The position numbers were made by a program, and so were the translations under genes. From an uncultured Prevotella sp. (lineage in GTDB: Bacteria; Bacteroidota; Bacteroidia; Bacteroidales; Bacteroidaceae): DNA of 64,000 nucleotides. Positions 47,009 through 56,629 of the stretch are shown here, piece by piece. The notes under the pieces were generated by a model, which was given only the letters and a program-made list of their open reading frames with translations, did no database searches and had not been told where the DNA came from. The first letter of the stretch is position 1. Every line of letters starts with the position of its first letter. The stretch is taken from assembly GCA_934202525.1 (NCBI GenBank), contig CAKPYB010000008.1:1-64000 (forward strand), read 5' to 3'.

Positions 47009-48418
47009 TTAGTCTTCCAACTGGAACAGAGGATCATCTGGAGTCAGCATGGTTGGCTTCTGGTCGAATTCCTTCAAGAGCTGCTCAGAAGCATACTTCT
47101 TGTTTACTACCAGGCGGAACATGTACTCGTTGAACCAATCGTTGGTCATGATGAAGCAACCGGCAAAACCATTGTCGGCACCCCAGCTGTTCTCCACCTT
47201 CCATTTTACAGGCTTGCCATTGGCATCGAGATCTACAGCTGTCAGCGTCATGGCATGAGTAGAACCGCTATCGAAAGTAGCGATACGGTCAGCCTTGTTC
47301 ATTGGGAATGAGGTATTGAAGAGGCTTCCATAGTCGAAGTTGTCGAGTGCCAGATAGCCGCGCTTTCTATCAAGCTGCTTGCCCACATCATAGCTTGAAT
47401 ACATCTTATGACCGTCCTTCAGAGAAGCGATGGCGAGCTGGGCAATCTCCTCCATAGGCAGGTTCAGGTACTTCCAGTTATGACCATCGTAGGTGTGGCG
47501 GTCGTACTCTACCTCGTATGTCTTGTGGTAAGGACGGCGTGGATCGTTCATCACCATCAGGAAGGTACCGTTCAGGTCCTTGCCTACGGTTTCCTCATAG
47601 AAACTCTTAGGAGTATACTTCTTCGCCTCGCCAACCTGCTTGCCATCCTTGTCGCGGAAAGCATAGGTAAATTCCTTTACCGGTTCGCCGAGAGTAAGAC
47701 TCAGCATGTGATAAACCTGACCGAGCATCTCGTTCTTGCGAGCCTGGATAGCTGCCGACTTCTTGCCCTGAGCCACCATCTTGCGGAGTTCCAGACCATA
47801 CTCGCGGAGCTTGCTGCTTACGAGACGGCTCATCTTGGAAGTATTGTTGCTTGAGAAAGTCTCAGGCTGGGCACTCATAGGTACAAGACCATACTTACTT
47901 GCCAAATCGGCAACACCACAGAAAGTACCGCCATCATTGAGCGGATTCTTGAAGAAGAACTGCACCTGAGGATCCTCGATGCTCTTCTTGCCGAGGTCGA
48001 TAACGCCCTGAAGCATCAGGTTAGCCTTCTCCAACTGGTCATAGAAGAAGAGATAATCCTGAGAATACTCCACCACTCTGCCCTGCTTGTCGTTGACAGC
48101 AAAGTTGGAACGGAGCACGTTGAAACCACTGAACATCCAGCAACGGCCCGAACTCTTCTGGTTGTGAATGCTCTGCGAAGGAGTCTCGATGCTGAAATGA
48201 GTATCAACCGGGGCCTCGTTGGCATGATTCTTCACAAGGTCATCAATGTTGTTGTTGGCAATCGCATTGAAGAGTGCCTTGTTGGCTACACCTGCCTGCT
48301 GGCTTTTCTCCATCTGCTGGAGAGCAGACTGACTGATGCCGCCACCCTTGGTCTGCGCCATCAGAGACATGGAAGCCATCATCATGGCTCCCAAAAGTAA
48401 TACATTTTTTCTCATCAC
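47009..48418 (-). CDS. Exported C1-family cysteine aminopeptidase (bleomycin hydrolase/PepC type)
   Basis: 469 residues. Unlike cytoplasmic PepC it has a signal peptide (MMRKNVLLLGAMMMASM, cut near LMAQ, residue 22). Catalytic Cys in SSGRCWMFSGFNVLRS (about residue 93), His in GSTHAMTLTAVDLD, Asn in VENSWGADNG. The likely role is trimming peptides in the periplasm or outside the cell. It lies directly upstream of the sigma/FecR/SusCD/TlpA series, which may therefore serve peptide uptake (inference). Minus -7 box TATTTTTGC at 48491-48499. Confidence 0.9.
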   Translation of the reverse strand: MMRKNVLLLGAMMMASMSLMAQTKGGGISQSALQQMEKSQQAGVANKALFNAIANNNIDDLVKNHANEAPVDTHFSIETPSQSIHNQKSSGRCWMFSGFNVLRSNFAVNDKQGRVVEYSQDYLFFYDQLEKANLMLQGVIDLGKKSIEDPQVQFFFKNPLNDGGTFCGVADLASKYGLVPMSAQPETFSSNNTSKMSRLVSSKLREYGLELRKMVAQGKKSAAIQARKNEMLGQVYHMLSLTLGEPVKEFTYAFRDKDGKQVGEAKKYTPKSFYEETVGKDLNGTFLMVMNDPRRPYHKTYEVEYDRHTYDGHNWKYLNLPMEEIAQLAIASLKDGHKMYSSYDVGKQLDRKRGYLALDNFDYGSLFNTSFPMNKADRIATFDSGSTHAMTLTAVDLDANGKPVKWKVENSWGADNGFAGCFIMTNDWFNEYMFRLVVNKKYASEQLLKEFDQKPTMLTPDDPLFQLED

Positions 48419-48490
48419 GATAAAGGTATTTATTTGCTTATTGTTATATAACTAATTCCGGATTTCATTCCTTTTTCAGAAATTTCCTTT

Positions 48491-48571
48491 GCAAAAATAC
48501 AAAGAATAATCGGAAAAAGCGAAAATATTGCCTCAAAAGTGCTTTATATAGGAAAAAAGCATTATCTTTGC
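48491..48571. promoter_or_regulatory. Divergent -7 boxes for the peptidase gene and dxs
   Basis: Minus strand TATTTTTGC (48499 to 48491) for the peptidase; plus strand TATCTTTGC (48563-48571) for dxs, 23 bp before its ATG. Confidence 0.55.
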
Positions 48572-48593
48572 ACAAGATTTTCACGAAGAAAAC

Positions 48594-50486
48594 ATGGACA
48601 AGAACAAGTTTAGTCTATTAAATAGTATAAAATACCCGGAAGATTTGAGACGGCTGAGCATTGACCAGCTGCCACAAGTCTGCAAAGAGTTAAGAGAAGA
48701 CATTATCGACGAGGTTGCCGTCAACCCCGGTCATTTTGCCTCCTCTCTTGGCGTGGTGGAAATAACCGTAGCCCTACATTATATCTACAACACCCCATAC
48801 GACCGTATTGTATGGGATGTGGGACACCAGGCCTACGGACATAAGATATTAACAGGACGCCGCGACAACTTCTGTACCAACCGCAAGTTGCACGGCATCC
48901 GTCCATTCCCTACACCTTTAGAAAGCGAATATGATACCTTCGCCTGCGGACATGCGAGCAATTCCATCTCCGCAGCACTCGGTATGGCCGTTGCCGCACG
49001 CGAAAACGGAGATACCGACAGGCACGTGGTAGCCGTCATTGGCGATGGAGCCATGAGCGGCGGACTGGCATTCGAGGGACTGAACAACGTATCAAGTACA
49101 CCTAACGACATGCTTATCATCCTGAACGACAACGATATGAGCATCGACCGGGCAGTGGGCGGTATGGAGAAATATCTCCTGAACCTCGATACCAACGAGA
49201 CCTACAACCGCCTCCGTTTCAAGGCATCGCAGTGGCTGCATTCCAAAGGCTATCTCAACGAAGACCGCAAGAAGGGCATCCTGCGCCTGAACAATGCACT
49301 GAAGTCGGCACTGAGTCATCAGCAGAACATCTTCGAGGGAATGAATATCCGCTACTTCGGACCTTTCGACGGTCATGACGTGAAGGAAGTGGCGAGAGTA
49401 CTCAAACAGCTTAAGAACATGAAGGGTCCTAAGCTGCTGCACCTGCATACCACCAAGGGAAAGGGTTACGAACCAGCCGAGAAGAGTGCTACCATCTGGC
49501 ACGCTCCAGGCAAGTTCGATCCGGAAACGGGTGAGAGAATCATTGCCGATACCAGCAACCAGCCTCCTAAATATCAGGATGTTTTCGGTGAGACGCTGCT
49601 GGAACTGGCTCAGAAGAACCCGAAGATTGTAGGTGTGACGCCAGCCATGCCTACAGGATGCTCCATGAACATCATGATGAAAGCGATGCCCGACCGTACC
49701 TTCGATGTAGGTATTGCCGAGGGGCATGCCGTCACCTTCTCAGGAGGTATGGCGAAAGACGGACTCATCCCATTCTGCAATATCTACAGTTCGTTTGCAC
49801 AGCGTGCCTACGACAACATCATCCACGACATGGCACTGCTCAACCTGCCGGTTATCATGTGTCTGGACCGTGCCGGACTGGTAGGTGAAGACGGACCTAC
49901 CCATCATGGTGCCTTCGATATGGCGGCTCTCCGTCCGATTCCGCATCTCACCATCGCATCTCCGATGAACGAACATGAGTTGCGCAACCTGATGTATTCA
50001 GCCCAGTTGCCAGGTCATGGCAGCTATGTTATCCGTTATCCGAGAGGCAAGGGTGTGCTCGTAGACTGGCGCAACCCGATGGAGGAAATCAAGACCGGTA
50101 CCGGCAGAAAGCTGAAAGACGGCACCGATGTAGCCGTTCTTACCATCGGTCCTATCGGAAACGATGCCGCCCAGGCCATCGCTGAGGTAGAGGCAGAAAC
50201 CGGAATGAGCATCGCCCACTACGATATGCGATTCCTCAAGCCACTCGATGAAGACATTCTGAAAGAGGTGGGCGAAAAGTTCAGCCGCATCATCACCATC
50301 GAAGACGGCGTTCGTATGGGCGGTATGGGCTCAGCCGTATTGGAATGGATGAACGACCATGACTATCAGTCAAAGATGACCCGAATGGGATTGCCAGATG
50401 AGTTTGTGGAACACGGAACCGTGGCACAGCTCAGGGAAATCGTGCATCTCGATAAAGAATCAATCAAAGAAGCAATTAAGAAATGA
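48594..50486 (+). CDS. dxs: 1-Deoxy-D-xylulose-5-phosphate synthase
   Basis: Thiamine-diphosphate enzyme joining pyruvate and glyceraldehyde-3-phosphate, the first step of the MEP isoprenoid route. 630 residues. Early [16 protein letters not shown], the TPP/Mg motif [16 protein letters not shown], and later [15 protein letters not shown] and PRGKGV are family features. The short leader (about 20 nt) indicates a promoter close to the start. The stop overlaps the trkA start (ATGA, 50483-50486), so dxs, trkA and trkH form one operon although the functions differ. Confidence 0.97.
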   Translation: MDKNKFSLLNSIKYPEDLRRLSIDQLPQVCKELREDIIDEVAVNPGHFASSLGVVEITVALHYIYNTPYDRIVWDVGHQAYGHKILTGRRDNFCTNRKLHGIRPFPTPLESEYDTFACGHASNSISAALGMAVAARENGDTDRHVVAVIGDGAMSGGLAFEGLNNVSSTPNDMLIILNDNDMSIDRAVGGMEKYLLNLDTNETYNRLRFKASQWLHSKGYLNEDRKKGILRLNNALKSALSHQQNIFEGMNIRYFGPFDGHDVKEVARVLKQLKNMKGPKLLHLHTTKGKGYEPAEKSATIWHAPGKFDPETGERIIADTSNQPPKYQDVFGETLLELAQKNPKIVGVTPAMPTGCSMNIMMKAMPDRTFDVGIAEGHAVTFSGGMAKDGLIPFCNIYSSFAQRAYDNIIHDMALLNLPVIMCLDRAGLVGEDGPTHHGAFDMAALRPIPHLTIASPMNEHELRNLMYSAQLPGHGSYVIRYPRGKGVLVDWRNPMEEIKTGTGRKLKDGTDVAVLTIGPIGNDAAQAIAEVEAETGMSIAHYDMRFLKPLDEDILKEVGEKFSRIITIEDGVRMGGMGSAVLEWMNDHDYQSKMTRMGLPDEFVEHGTVAQLREIVHLDKESIKEAIKK

Positions 50487-51826
50487 AAATAATCATAGCT
50501 GGCGCACATGCCATAGGTACTCACCTGGCGAGACTCCTGTCACGCAGCAATGAAGAGATTACGCTCATCGATGAAAGCGAAGAGCGCCTGGCAAGCATTG
50601 GCTCCGACTGCGACCTGCTCACCATGCTGGGCAAGCCTACCAGTCTTCACATCTTACGCGATGCGGGGGTAGCAGATGCCGACCTCTTCATCGCCGTTAC
50701 TCCGGTAGAAAGTACCAACATTACAGCTAGCATCCTTGCCAAGAACCTGGGTGCCAAAAGAACGGTGGCCCGTGTGGATAACCCGGAATATATGGATCAG
50801 CAGGCTCAGGAATTCTTCAAAGAATTAGGTATCAGCAAACTGATTTATCCGGAGATGCTCGCAGCCGTAGATATCAATAACGGACTGAAAATGAGTTGGG
50901 TACGTCAGCGCTGGGATGTGCACGACGGCGCACTCGTCATGCTCGGCATCAAACTGCGCGAAGGATGCGAGATACTGAACGAACCGCTCAAGAACATCAG
51001 CGGTCCTAACGACCCTTATCACGTGGTAGCCATCAAGCGAGGCAGCGATACCATCATCCCTGGCGGTAACGACGAGCTGAAACTCTACGACCTCGCCTAC
51101 TTCATGACCACCCGCAACTATATCCCATATATCCGCAAGATTGTGGGCAAGGAGCACTATGTGGATGTGAAGAACGTGATGATTATGGGTGGCGGCCGCA
51201 CAGCCGTAAGAGCCGTGAAGAAGATGCCGGAATATATGGAATGTAAGATTATCGAGATGAGCGAGGAGCGCTGCGAATATCTCAACGACATTCTCGATGA
51301 GAACAAGACGCTCATCATTCATGGTGACGGACGCGACATTCCGCTACTCGTAGAAGAAGGTATCCGCAGTACGCAAGCCTTCGTAGCACTGACCGGTAAC
51401 GCCGAAACCAATATCCTGGCCTGTCTTACCGCCAAGAGAATGGGTGTGCGCAAGACGGTGGCTGCCGTAGAAAACGTAGACTACGTGAGCATGGCAGAGA
51501 GTCTGGATATCGGTACCATCATCAACAAGAAGATGATTGCCGCCAGCTACATCTACCAGATGATGCTCGATGCCGACGTGATGAACGTGAGATTCCTGAT
51601 GAGCGCCAACGCCGATGTGGCAGAATTCATAGCCAAAGAAGGTTCGACGGTAACCAAGAAACCGGTGAAGGAACTCGGCATGCCTATCGGTGTAACCATC
51701 GGTGGACTGGTTCGCGGTGAAGAAGGAATGCTCGTTTCGGGTAATACCCAGATAGAACCGGGCGACTCGGTGATGGTTTTCTGCCACAACATCAACATGA
51801 AGAAAATTGAGAAATACTTCATCTAA
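50483..51826 (+). CDS. trkA: Trk potassium uptake regulatory subunit TrkA
   Basis: 447 residues: two RCK units, each with a Rossmann NAD-binding half ([20 protein letters not shown] at the start; [16 protein letters not shown] at about 230) and a TrkA-C half. It binds NAD(H)/ATP in the cytoplasm and gates TrkH. It overlaps dxs by 4 bp. The last codons (KIEKYFI) are echoed by a 14-bp exact duplication right before the trkH start. Confidence 0.95.
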   Translation: MKIIIAGAHAIGTHLARLLSRSNEEITLIDESEERLASIGSDCDLLTMLGKPTSLHILRDAGVADADLFIAVTPVESTNITASILAKNLGAKRTVARVDNPEYMDQQAQEFFKELGISKLIYPEMLAAVDINNGLKMSWVRQRWDVHDGALVMLGIKLREGCEILNEPLKNISGPNDPYHVVAIKRGSDTIIPGGNDELKLYDLAYFMTTRNYIPYIRKIVGKEHYVDVKNVMIMGGGRTAVRAVKKMPEYMECKIIEMSEERCEYLNDILDENKTLIIHGDGRDIPLLVEEGIRSTQAFVALTGNAETNILACLTAKRMGVRKTVAAVENVDYVSMAESLDIGTIINKKMIAASYIYQMMLDADVMNVRFLMSANADVAEFIAKEGSTVTKKPVKELGMPIGVTIGGLVRGEEGMLVSGNTQIEPGDSVMVFCHNINMKKIEKYFI

Positions 51827-51854
51827 GCGTGAAGGAGATAGAGAAATACTTCAT
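51809..51854. repeat. Micro-duplication between trkA stop and trkH start
   Basis: GAGAAATACTTCAT at 51809-51822 and 51841-51854 (32-bp offset), within a longer imperfect match. The second copy places AAGGAGA in front of the trkH start. Confidence 0.7.
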
Positions 51855-51856
51855 AT

Positions 51857-53314
51857 ATGATAAACAGCAAATTAATATATAAGATTTTAGGGCAACTGCT
51901 TTTCATCGAGGCTTTCCTGCTCTTCGTCAGTCTGCTGGTAGCTTTCTACTACCAGCAGGACGACATCTTTGCCTTCATTGTGGCAACACTTACCACCATC
52001 GGAGGCGGACTGGTGTTGAAATGGCGAGGACACGGAGCAGACAACTCGATGTCGCGCCGTGATGCCTATCTCGTAGTAACGCTCTCATGGATTGTATTCA
52101 GTTTCTTCGGAACCCTCCCCTTCATGATAAGTGGATACATCAACAACTTTACCGATGCCTACTTTGAAACCATGTCGGGATTTACGACAACGGGAGCCAC
52201 GATATTAGACGATGTAGAATGTTTCCCCCACGGACTGCTTTTCTGGCGTTCGCTCACCCAATGGATAGGCGGTCTGGGAATCGTGTTCTTCACCATCGCC
52301 CTGCTGCCATCGCTTGTAGGAGGACAGACCAAGGTGTTTGCTGCCGAGGCTACAGGACCTATCAAAACGAAACTGCATCCCCGGCTTTCCACTTCGGCTA
52401 AATGGATATGGAGTATCTATCTGATGCTCACCATTGCCTGCATCGCATCCTACTATGTGGCAGGAATGAATCTCTTCGACAGTTTCAACTATGCGATGAC
52501 CACTACGGCTACAGGAGGTTTCTCTACTCATAACAGCAGTACCTCGTTTTTCCATTCGCCGGCGCTGGAATACATCTGTGCCTTCTTCTGCTTCCTGTCG
52601 GGTGTTAATTTCACCCTGCTCTATGCAGCCGTCATCAAGTTCAAGATCAAGGATCTGTTCAAGAATTCAGAGTTTAAGTTCTATATGCTCCTCGTTACAG
52701 CCTTCACGGCTTTCATCATGGTAGAGCTGATAGCGATGCGCAACTACGATGTGGAACATGCCTTCCGCAGCGCCATCTTTCAGGTGGTATCATTCATCAC
52801 CACCACGGGATTATTTAACGACGATGCTGCTGTGTGGCCTCACGTTACCTGGGTGGTATTGGCAGCCTGCATGTTCTTCGGAGCCTGCTCGGGCAGTACG
52901 AGTGGAGGCTTGAAATGTATCCGTGGCGTGATGTTGGTAAGAATGGTGAAGAATGAATTCCGCCAGATTCTGCATCCTAACGCCGTGCTGCCATTGAAGA
53001 TTGATGGTGTGAACGTACCGATGCAGAAGCGTGTTACGCTGCTTGCCTTCCTCACCACTTATCTCATCATCTGTCTGGTGATATCGTTCACGATGATAGC
53101 CATGGGCATCGACAACACCAATGCCATCACCATCACCTTGAGTTGTGTGGGTAATGTAGGCCCTACGTTGGGTACGGAAATCGGGCCAACCATGTCGTGG
53201 AGCGAACTGCCGGATGTGGCTAAATGGTTCTGCTCGCTGATGATGCTCATCGGCCGTCTGGAGATATTCAGTGTGCTGGTTATCTTTACCCCAGCGTTCT
53301 GGAGAGAGAACTAA
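51857..53314 (+). CDS. trkH: Trk potassium channel subunit TrkH
   Basis: 485-residue inner-membrane K+ channel with four pore-loop repeats; selectivity-loop segments include MSGFTTTGATILDD, TTTATGGFSTHNSS, ITTTGLFNDD and CVGNVGPTLGTEIG. 10-12 hydrophobic stretches. It works with TrkA, encoded 30 bp upstream. The start MINSKLIYKILG follows a ribosome site formed by the micro-duplication. Confidence 0.95.
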   Translation: MINSKLIYKILGQLLFIEAFLLFVSLLVAFYYQQDDIFAFIVATLTTIGGGLVLKWRGHGADNSMSRRDAYLVVTLSWIVFSFFGTLPFMISGYINNFTDAYFETMSGFTTTGATILDDVECFPHGLLFWRSLTQWIGGLGIVFFTIALLPSLVGGQTKVFAAEATGPIKTKLHPRLSTSAKWIWSIYLMLTIACIASYYVAGMNLFDSFNYAMTTTATGGFSTHNSSTSFFHSPALEYICAFFCFLSGVNFTLLYAAVIKFKIKDLFKNSEFKFYMLLVTAFTAFIMVELIAMRNYDVEHAFRSAIFQVVSFITTTGLFNDDAAVWPHVTWVVLAACMFFGACSGSTSGGLKCIRGVMLVRMVKNEFRQILHPNAVLPLKIDGVNVPMQKRVTLLAFLTTYLIICLVISFTMIAMGIDNTNAITITLSCVGNVGPTLGTEIGPTMSWSELPDVAKWFCSLMMLIGRLEIFSVLVIFTPAFWREN

Positions 53315-53502
53315 CATACCCAGAGGGGGAGTTAGAAAATAAAAGAGAAGTTGATATTTGAAGTAAGAAATACGCTTACTAGACTAAGTATATTTCGCAC
53401 AAAAAGCGTTATATATAATTAAGGTATAGGTTCAGCAAGAGCCTTACCGGAGAGTAAGAAACCGTACTGAAGAGTACATTTATAAACTAAATATAGGTAA
53501 AA

Positions 53503-54462
53503 ATGAAACCATTAAAATTTCAACCGCTATTAAAATCCACCATCTGGGGTGGCAGTAAGATTATCACTTTCAAGCATCTCGACGTAAAGCAAGAGAATGT
53601 GGGAGAAAGCTGGGAAATCTCTGGAGTACCAGGAAATGAAAGCATCGTAGCCGATGGCGAGATGCAGGGCAAGAGCCTCAACGAGGTTGTTGCAGAACGG
53701 AAGGGAAGCTTCCTCGGAGAAGAGAACTACAAGCGTTTCGGCAATGAGTTTCCACTGCTCATCAAGTTTATCGATGCCAACCGCGACCTCTCTATCCAGG
53801 TGCATCCTAATGATGAAATTGCCAAGAAGCAAGGTAAGGAACGCGGCAAGACCGAGATGTGGTATGCGCTGCCATGCGAGCCGGATGCCAAGCTCTACAA
53901 CGGCTTGAAGATGCAGATTACTCCTGAGCAGTACAAGGAGATGGTAGAGAACGATACCATCACCGATGCCCTGGCTCAGCATAACGTGAAGGAAGGTGAC
54001 TGTTTCTTTATCCCAGCCGGCAGAATTCACGCCATCGGAACAGGCTGTTTCGTTGTCGAGATTCAGCAGACCAGCGATGTTACCTATCGCATCTACGACT
54101 TCAAGCGCAAGGACAAGGATGGCAACTATCGCCAGCTCCACACCAAGGAGGCTGCCGAATGCATCGACTACACCGTATTGCCAGACTATCGCCAGCACTA
54201 CACTCCTGCCAAGAATCAGGGTGTAAGCATGGTGCAGTGCCCTTACTTCACCACAGCCGTTTATGATCTCGATGAGCCAATGACGCTGGATTATTCAGAA
54301 TTGGACAGCTTCGTGATTCTGATTGGCTTGAAGGGTGAGGCTAAGATTACCGACAACGAGGGTAACGAGATTACGCTCCAGGGCGGCGAGAGCATCGTTG
54401 TTCCTGCCAGCACCAAGACATTGAAGATAGAAGGAACCTTGAAGTTCCTGGAGGTTTTTTAA
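53503..54462 (+). CDS. manA: Mannose-6-phosphate isomerase, class I
   Basis: Zinc enzyme interconverting mannose-6-phosphate and fructose-6-phosphate. 319 residues, the short Bacteroidota/Firmicutes form. Metal-site motifs LSIQVHPND (about residue 104) and GKTEMWYAL, then IPAGRIHAIGTGCFVVEIQQ. The leader (about 53390-53502) contains two small hairpins, CTTAC/GTAAG and GTACT/AGTAC. Followed by a low-complexity repeat. Confidence 0.95.
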   Translation: MKPLKFQPLLKSTIWGGSKIITFKHLDVKQENVGESWEISGVPGNESIVADGEMQGKSLNEVVAERKGSFLGEENYKRFGNEFPLLIKFIDANRDLSIQVHPNDEIAKKQGKERGKTEMWYALPCEPDAKLYNGLKMQITPEQYKEMVENDTITDALAQHNVKEGDCFFIPAGRIHAIGTGCFVVEIQQTSDVTYRIYDFKRKDKDGNYRQLHTKEAAECIDYTVLPDYRQHYTPAKNQGVSMVQCPYFTTAVYDLDEPMTLDYSELDSFVILIGLKGEAKITDNEGNEITLQGGESIVVPASTKTLKIEGTLKFLEVF

Positions 54463-54464
54463 AG

Positions 54465-54596
54465 GTAAAAAAGTAAAAGGGTAAAAAGGTAAAAAGAGCC
54501 TGGCGGGATGTCATCTGCCTGCTTTCTTTTTACCTTTTTACCCTTTTACCTTTTTACTTTTTTACCTTTTTACCCTTTTACCTTTAAATATCCTTT
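54465..54596. repeat. GGTAAAA / TTTTACC low-complexity inverted repeat
   Basis: AAAGGTAAAAAAGTAAAAGG-type units directly after the manA stop, then a 30-nt GC-richer loop, then a longer run of CCTTTTTAC units up to the end of the convergent DUF4435 gene. It can form a large AT-rich hairpin and may end transcription from both sides. Confidence 0.7.
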
Positions 54597-55595
54597 TTAC
54601 CTTTCCAAATACGTTTCCACATCCGCCTGTATCTTCTGGAATTCGGGAGAGAACTGGTAGAAGGTGTTCTTCTTCATCATCATCTTCACCTTGCCCAGAC
54701 TATTCTCATAACATGCCATTTCGGTGCGGGCCTGCTCGGAATGGAGGGCACGGTCGCGGATTTCATTCTCCCTATCGTTGCGCAAAGCATCGCAGACGCT
54801 CTGGACGATAGGACTAACTACCAGGTCGAAGAGATGATGACCCTGAATATATAAATAGGTATTGCTCTCGTTTACACCCAGACTGTTGAGGTAAAGAGCC
54901 ATTTCATCCAACTCATCCTTAAACTTCTTGAAGCGGCGCTCCAGCTGGAACAGCTTTGCCCGCACCTTCTTTCCCAAATAATCTATCGCCCATTTAGGAT
55001 CCTGGATTCGGACAGAAGGCAGCATGATGACCTTATCAAACTCCGCCATATCAAAATGCATCGACATCTTGCGATGACGCACATAGAACAGCATGTGCCA
55101 TAAGAAGAGGGGCCAGATGGTACGGGAATAGGACTCAAGAAAACGCTCGAAATCAAAGATGCGACGGTCGTTGAGCGTCACCATCACACAGGTTTCGTGC
55201 AATCCCCTGGCATAACATTGGAAGTTTTCAATGGCATAAGCATAGGTATGGAAGATGAAAGGATTCTCCAACATCTGCTGGGAAGACTCGGTTGAGCCCT
55301 GACGCAGATAATCGTAATCGGCATCTACACAGGCTATCATATCCCTACCTACTCCCTTCAGCATACTGGAGATAGCAGCCTTCTTGCCTCGGTCTAAATG
55401 CTGGTTACGGGTAGGCAGCATGATATCAAAATAGCGTTTTTCATTTTCAAACTTTCCCAGTACAGAACGCCAGAAGAAGACATCATCATAGCTCTCGACG
55501 TAAGCCACAATCTTGCGCCGAGCCTTCTTCGAGGTCATCTTGTTGGCAGCCTCGAAGAACTGGGAATTGATATTATCGGTTAAACGTTTAGCCAT
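54597..55595 (-). CDS. DUF4435 protein, AriB-like (Toprim-like)
   Basis: 332 residues. The start of the domain reads IVAYVESYDDVFFWRSVL (Glu34), followed by IACVDADYDYL (Asp91, Asp93): the E...DxD layout of Toprim/OLD nucleases. DUF4435 is the effector family (AriB) of the PARIS anti-phage system, where it pairs with an AAA ATPase (AriA). Here the ATPase gene lies 39 bp upstream on the same strand, in the PARIS gene order. Whether it is active in defence cannot be read from sequence; related pairs seem widespread in Bacteroidota. Confidence 0.8.
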   Translation of the reverse strand: MAKRLTDNINSQFFEAANKMTSKKARRKIVAYVESYDDVFFWRSVLGKFENEKRYFDIMLPTRNQHLDRGKKAAISSMLKGVGRDMIACVDADYDYLRQGSTESSQQMLENPFIFHTYAYAIENFQCYARGLHETCVMVTLNDRRIFDFERFLESYSRTIWPLFLWHMLFYVRHRKMSMHFDMAEFDKVIMLPSVRIQDPKWAIDYLGKKVRAKLFQLERRFKKFKDELDEMALYLNSLGVNESNTYLYIQGHHLFDLVVSPIVQSVCDALRNDRENEIRDRALHSEQARTEMACYENSLGKVKMMMKKNTFYQFSPEFQKIQADVETYLER

Positions 55596-55605
55596 AAGCA
55601 GAAAA

Positions 55606-55637
55606 ATTCAACATTCAACACTTAACATTCAACATTA
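55606..55637. repeat. TTCAACATTCAACACTTAAC repeat
   Basis: A copy of the AACATT/TTCAACA family filling the spacer between the AAA and DUF4435 genes; the same sequence style as at 1.5, 3.3 and 4.7 kb. Confidence 0.55.
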
Positions 55638-56453
55638 CGAAATCGTAATATCATTCACGTCCGTCACCCGGTCTGTCCATCCGTCCATGACCACAGCAGG
55701 ACTGTGGGTGGTCATGATGATCTGGATATTCGGATTGAGCTGCAGCACCAGACCGATGAGCTGCTTCTGCCATTCAAAATGAAGACTGATTTCAGGCTCA
55801 TCCATAAAGAGGATATACGGTTGATTGTCCTCCACCAGCACGGTGAGGAGGATGGCGAGGATCTGCTTTTCACCAGCCGAAAGCTGATAAGGCGAAAGCT
55901 GCTCGCCTATCTGATTGAAGCGGATTTCGTTGGCAGTACGGATGATGGTCTTGCCGGTATCCTTGAAAAGATTATCTACCATATCCTGGAACATCTTCTT
56001 CGGTTCACTCAGCTTCTGAGCCTTGAAGGCTGCATCCGGTTCGCCGCTCTGAAGCACAGCGATGATGCGGTTGCCGATGTTCACCTGATAATCCAGATAC
56101 TTGCGCTGCAGCTGGAAGAGCTGCCAGTCGAGTTCGGTAACCAGGGTAAGGTCTATCTTGTTGATCATCTCTGCATTCATCAATGGTCTATCTACCGAGC
56201 GGATTACATCATATCTAATCCACTTTGCCTCCTCCGGCTCCACCTTCAGATGCACACCCTTGATCATGTGACTAGGGAATTCACCGCCAGCCGCCAGACC
56301 CTTTACCACCTTATTCAATATAGTACTCTTGCCCACGCCGTTTACACCACTCAGGATATTGACACGGCGGTCGAGGTTCCAAAGAATATGTTTGGTACCG
56401 CTCCAGAGAGATTCAATCTCTATCTGTTTGATATAATCAGCATATTTCTGCAT
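55635..56453 (-). CDS. ABC-type AAA ATPase, AriA/OLD-like partner of DUF4435
   Basis: 272 residues. Walker A GVNGVGKS (36-43), ABC signature LSAGEKQI (about 192), Walker B YILFMDEPEISLH (about 213) and switch His in IIMTTHSPAVVMDG. This is the AAA_15/AAA_21 type found in AriA and OLD proteins. It is shorter than the typical AriA (over 400 residues), with a reduced coiled-coil insertion. It is transcribed just ahead of the DUF4435 gene, implying a two-protein complex. Confidence 0.82.
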   Translation of the reverse strand: MQKYADYIKQIEIESLWSGTKHILWNLDRRVNILSGVNGVGKSTILNKVVKGLAAGGEFPSHMIKGVHLKVEPEEAKWIRYDVIRSVDRPLMNAEMINKIDLTLVTELDWQLFQLQRKYLDYQVNIGNRIIAVLQSGEPDAAFKAQKLSEPKKMFQDMVDNLFKDTGKTIIRTANEIRFNQIGEQLSPYQLSAGEKQILAILLTVLVEDNQPYILFMDEPEISLHFEWQKQLIGLVLQLNPNIQIIMTTHSPAVVMDGWTDRVTDVNDITIS

Positions 56454-56571
56454 AAGAATAATCTCCTATCTTTAATAGTCAAGAACGGAAAAAGACTATG
56501 GTCTTAACTTCTTAACTCCTTTAAGTTTCAAAAAATATACCGCAAATATAGCAAAATTCCTCGAATTTTTG

Positions 56572-56580
56572 TACCTTTGC
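56572..56580 (+). promoter_or_regulatory. -7 box of the DMT transporter gene
   Basis: TACCTTTGC, 49 bp before the start; the -33 element is not clear. Confidence 0.5.
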
Positions 56581-56629
56581 ACTCGATTTTATTCAAAAAT
56601 AGGAAGATTTAAATAGAAATAAGGAAAAA

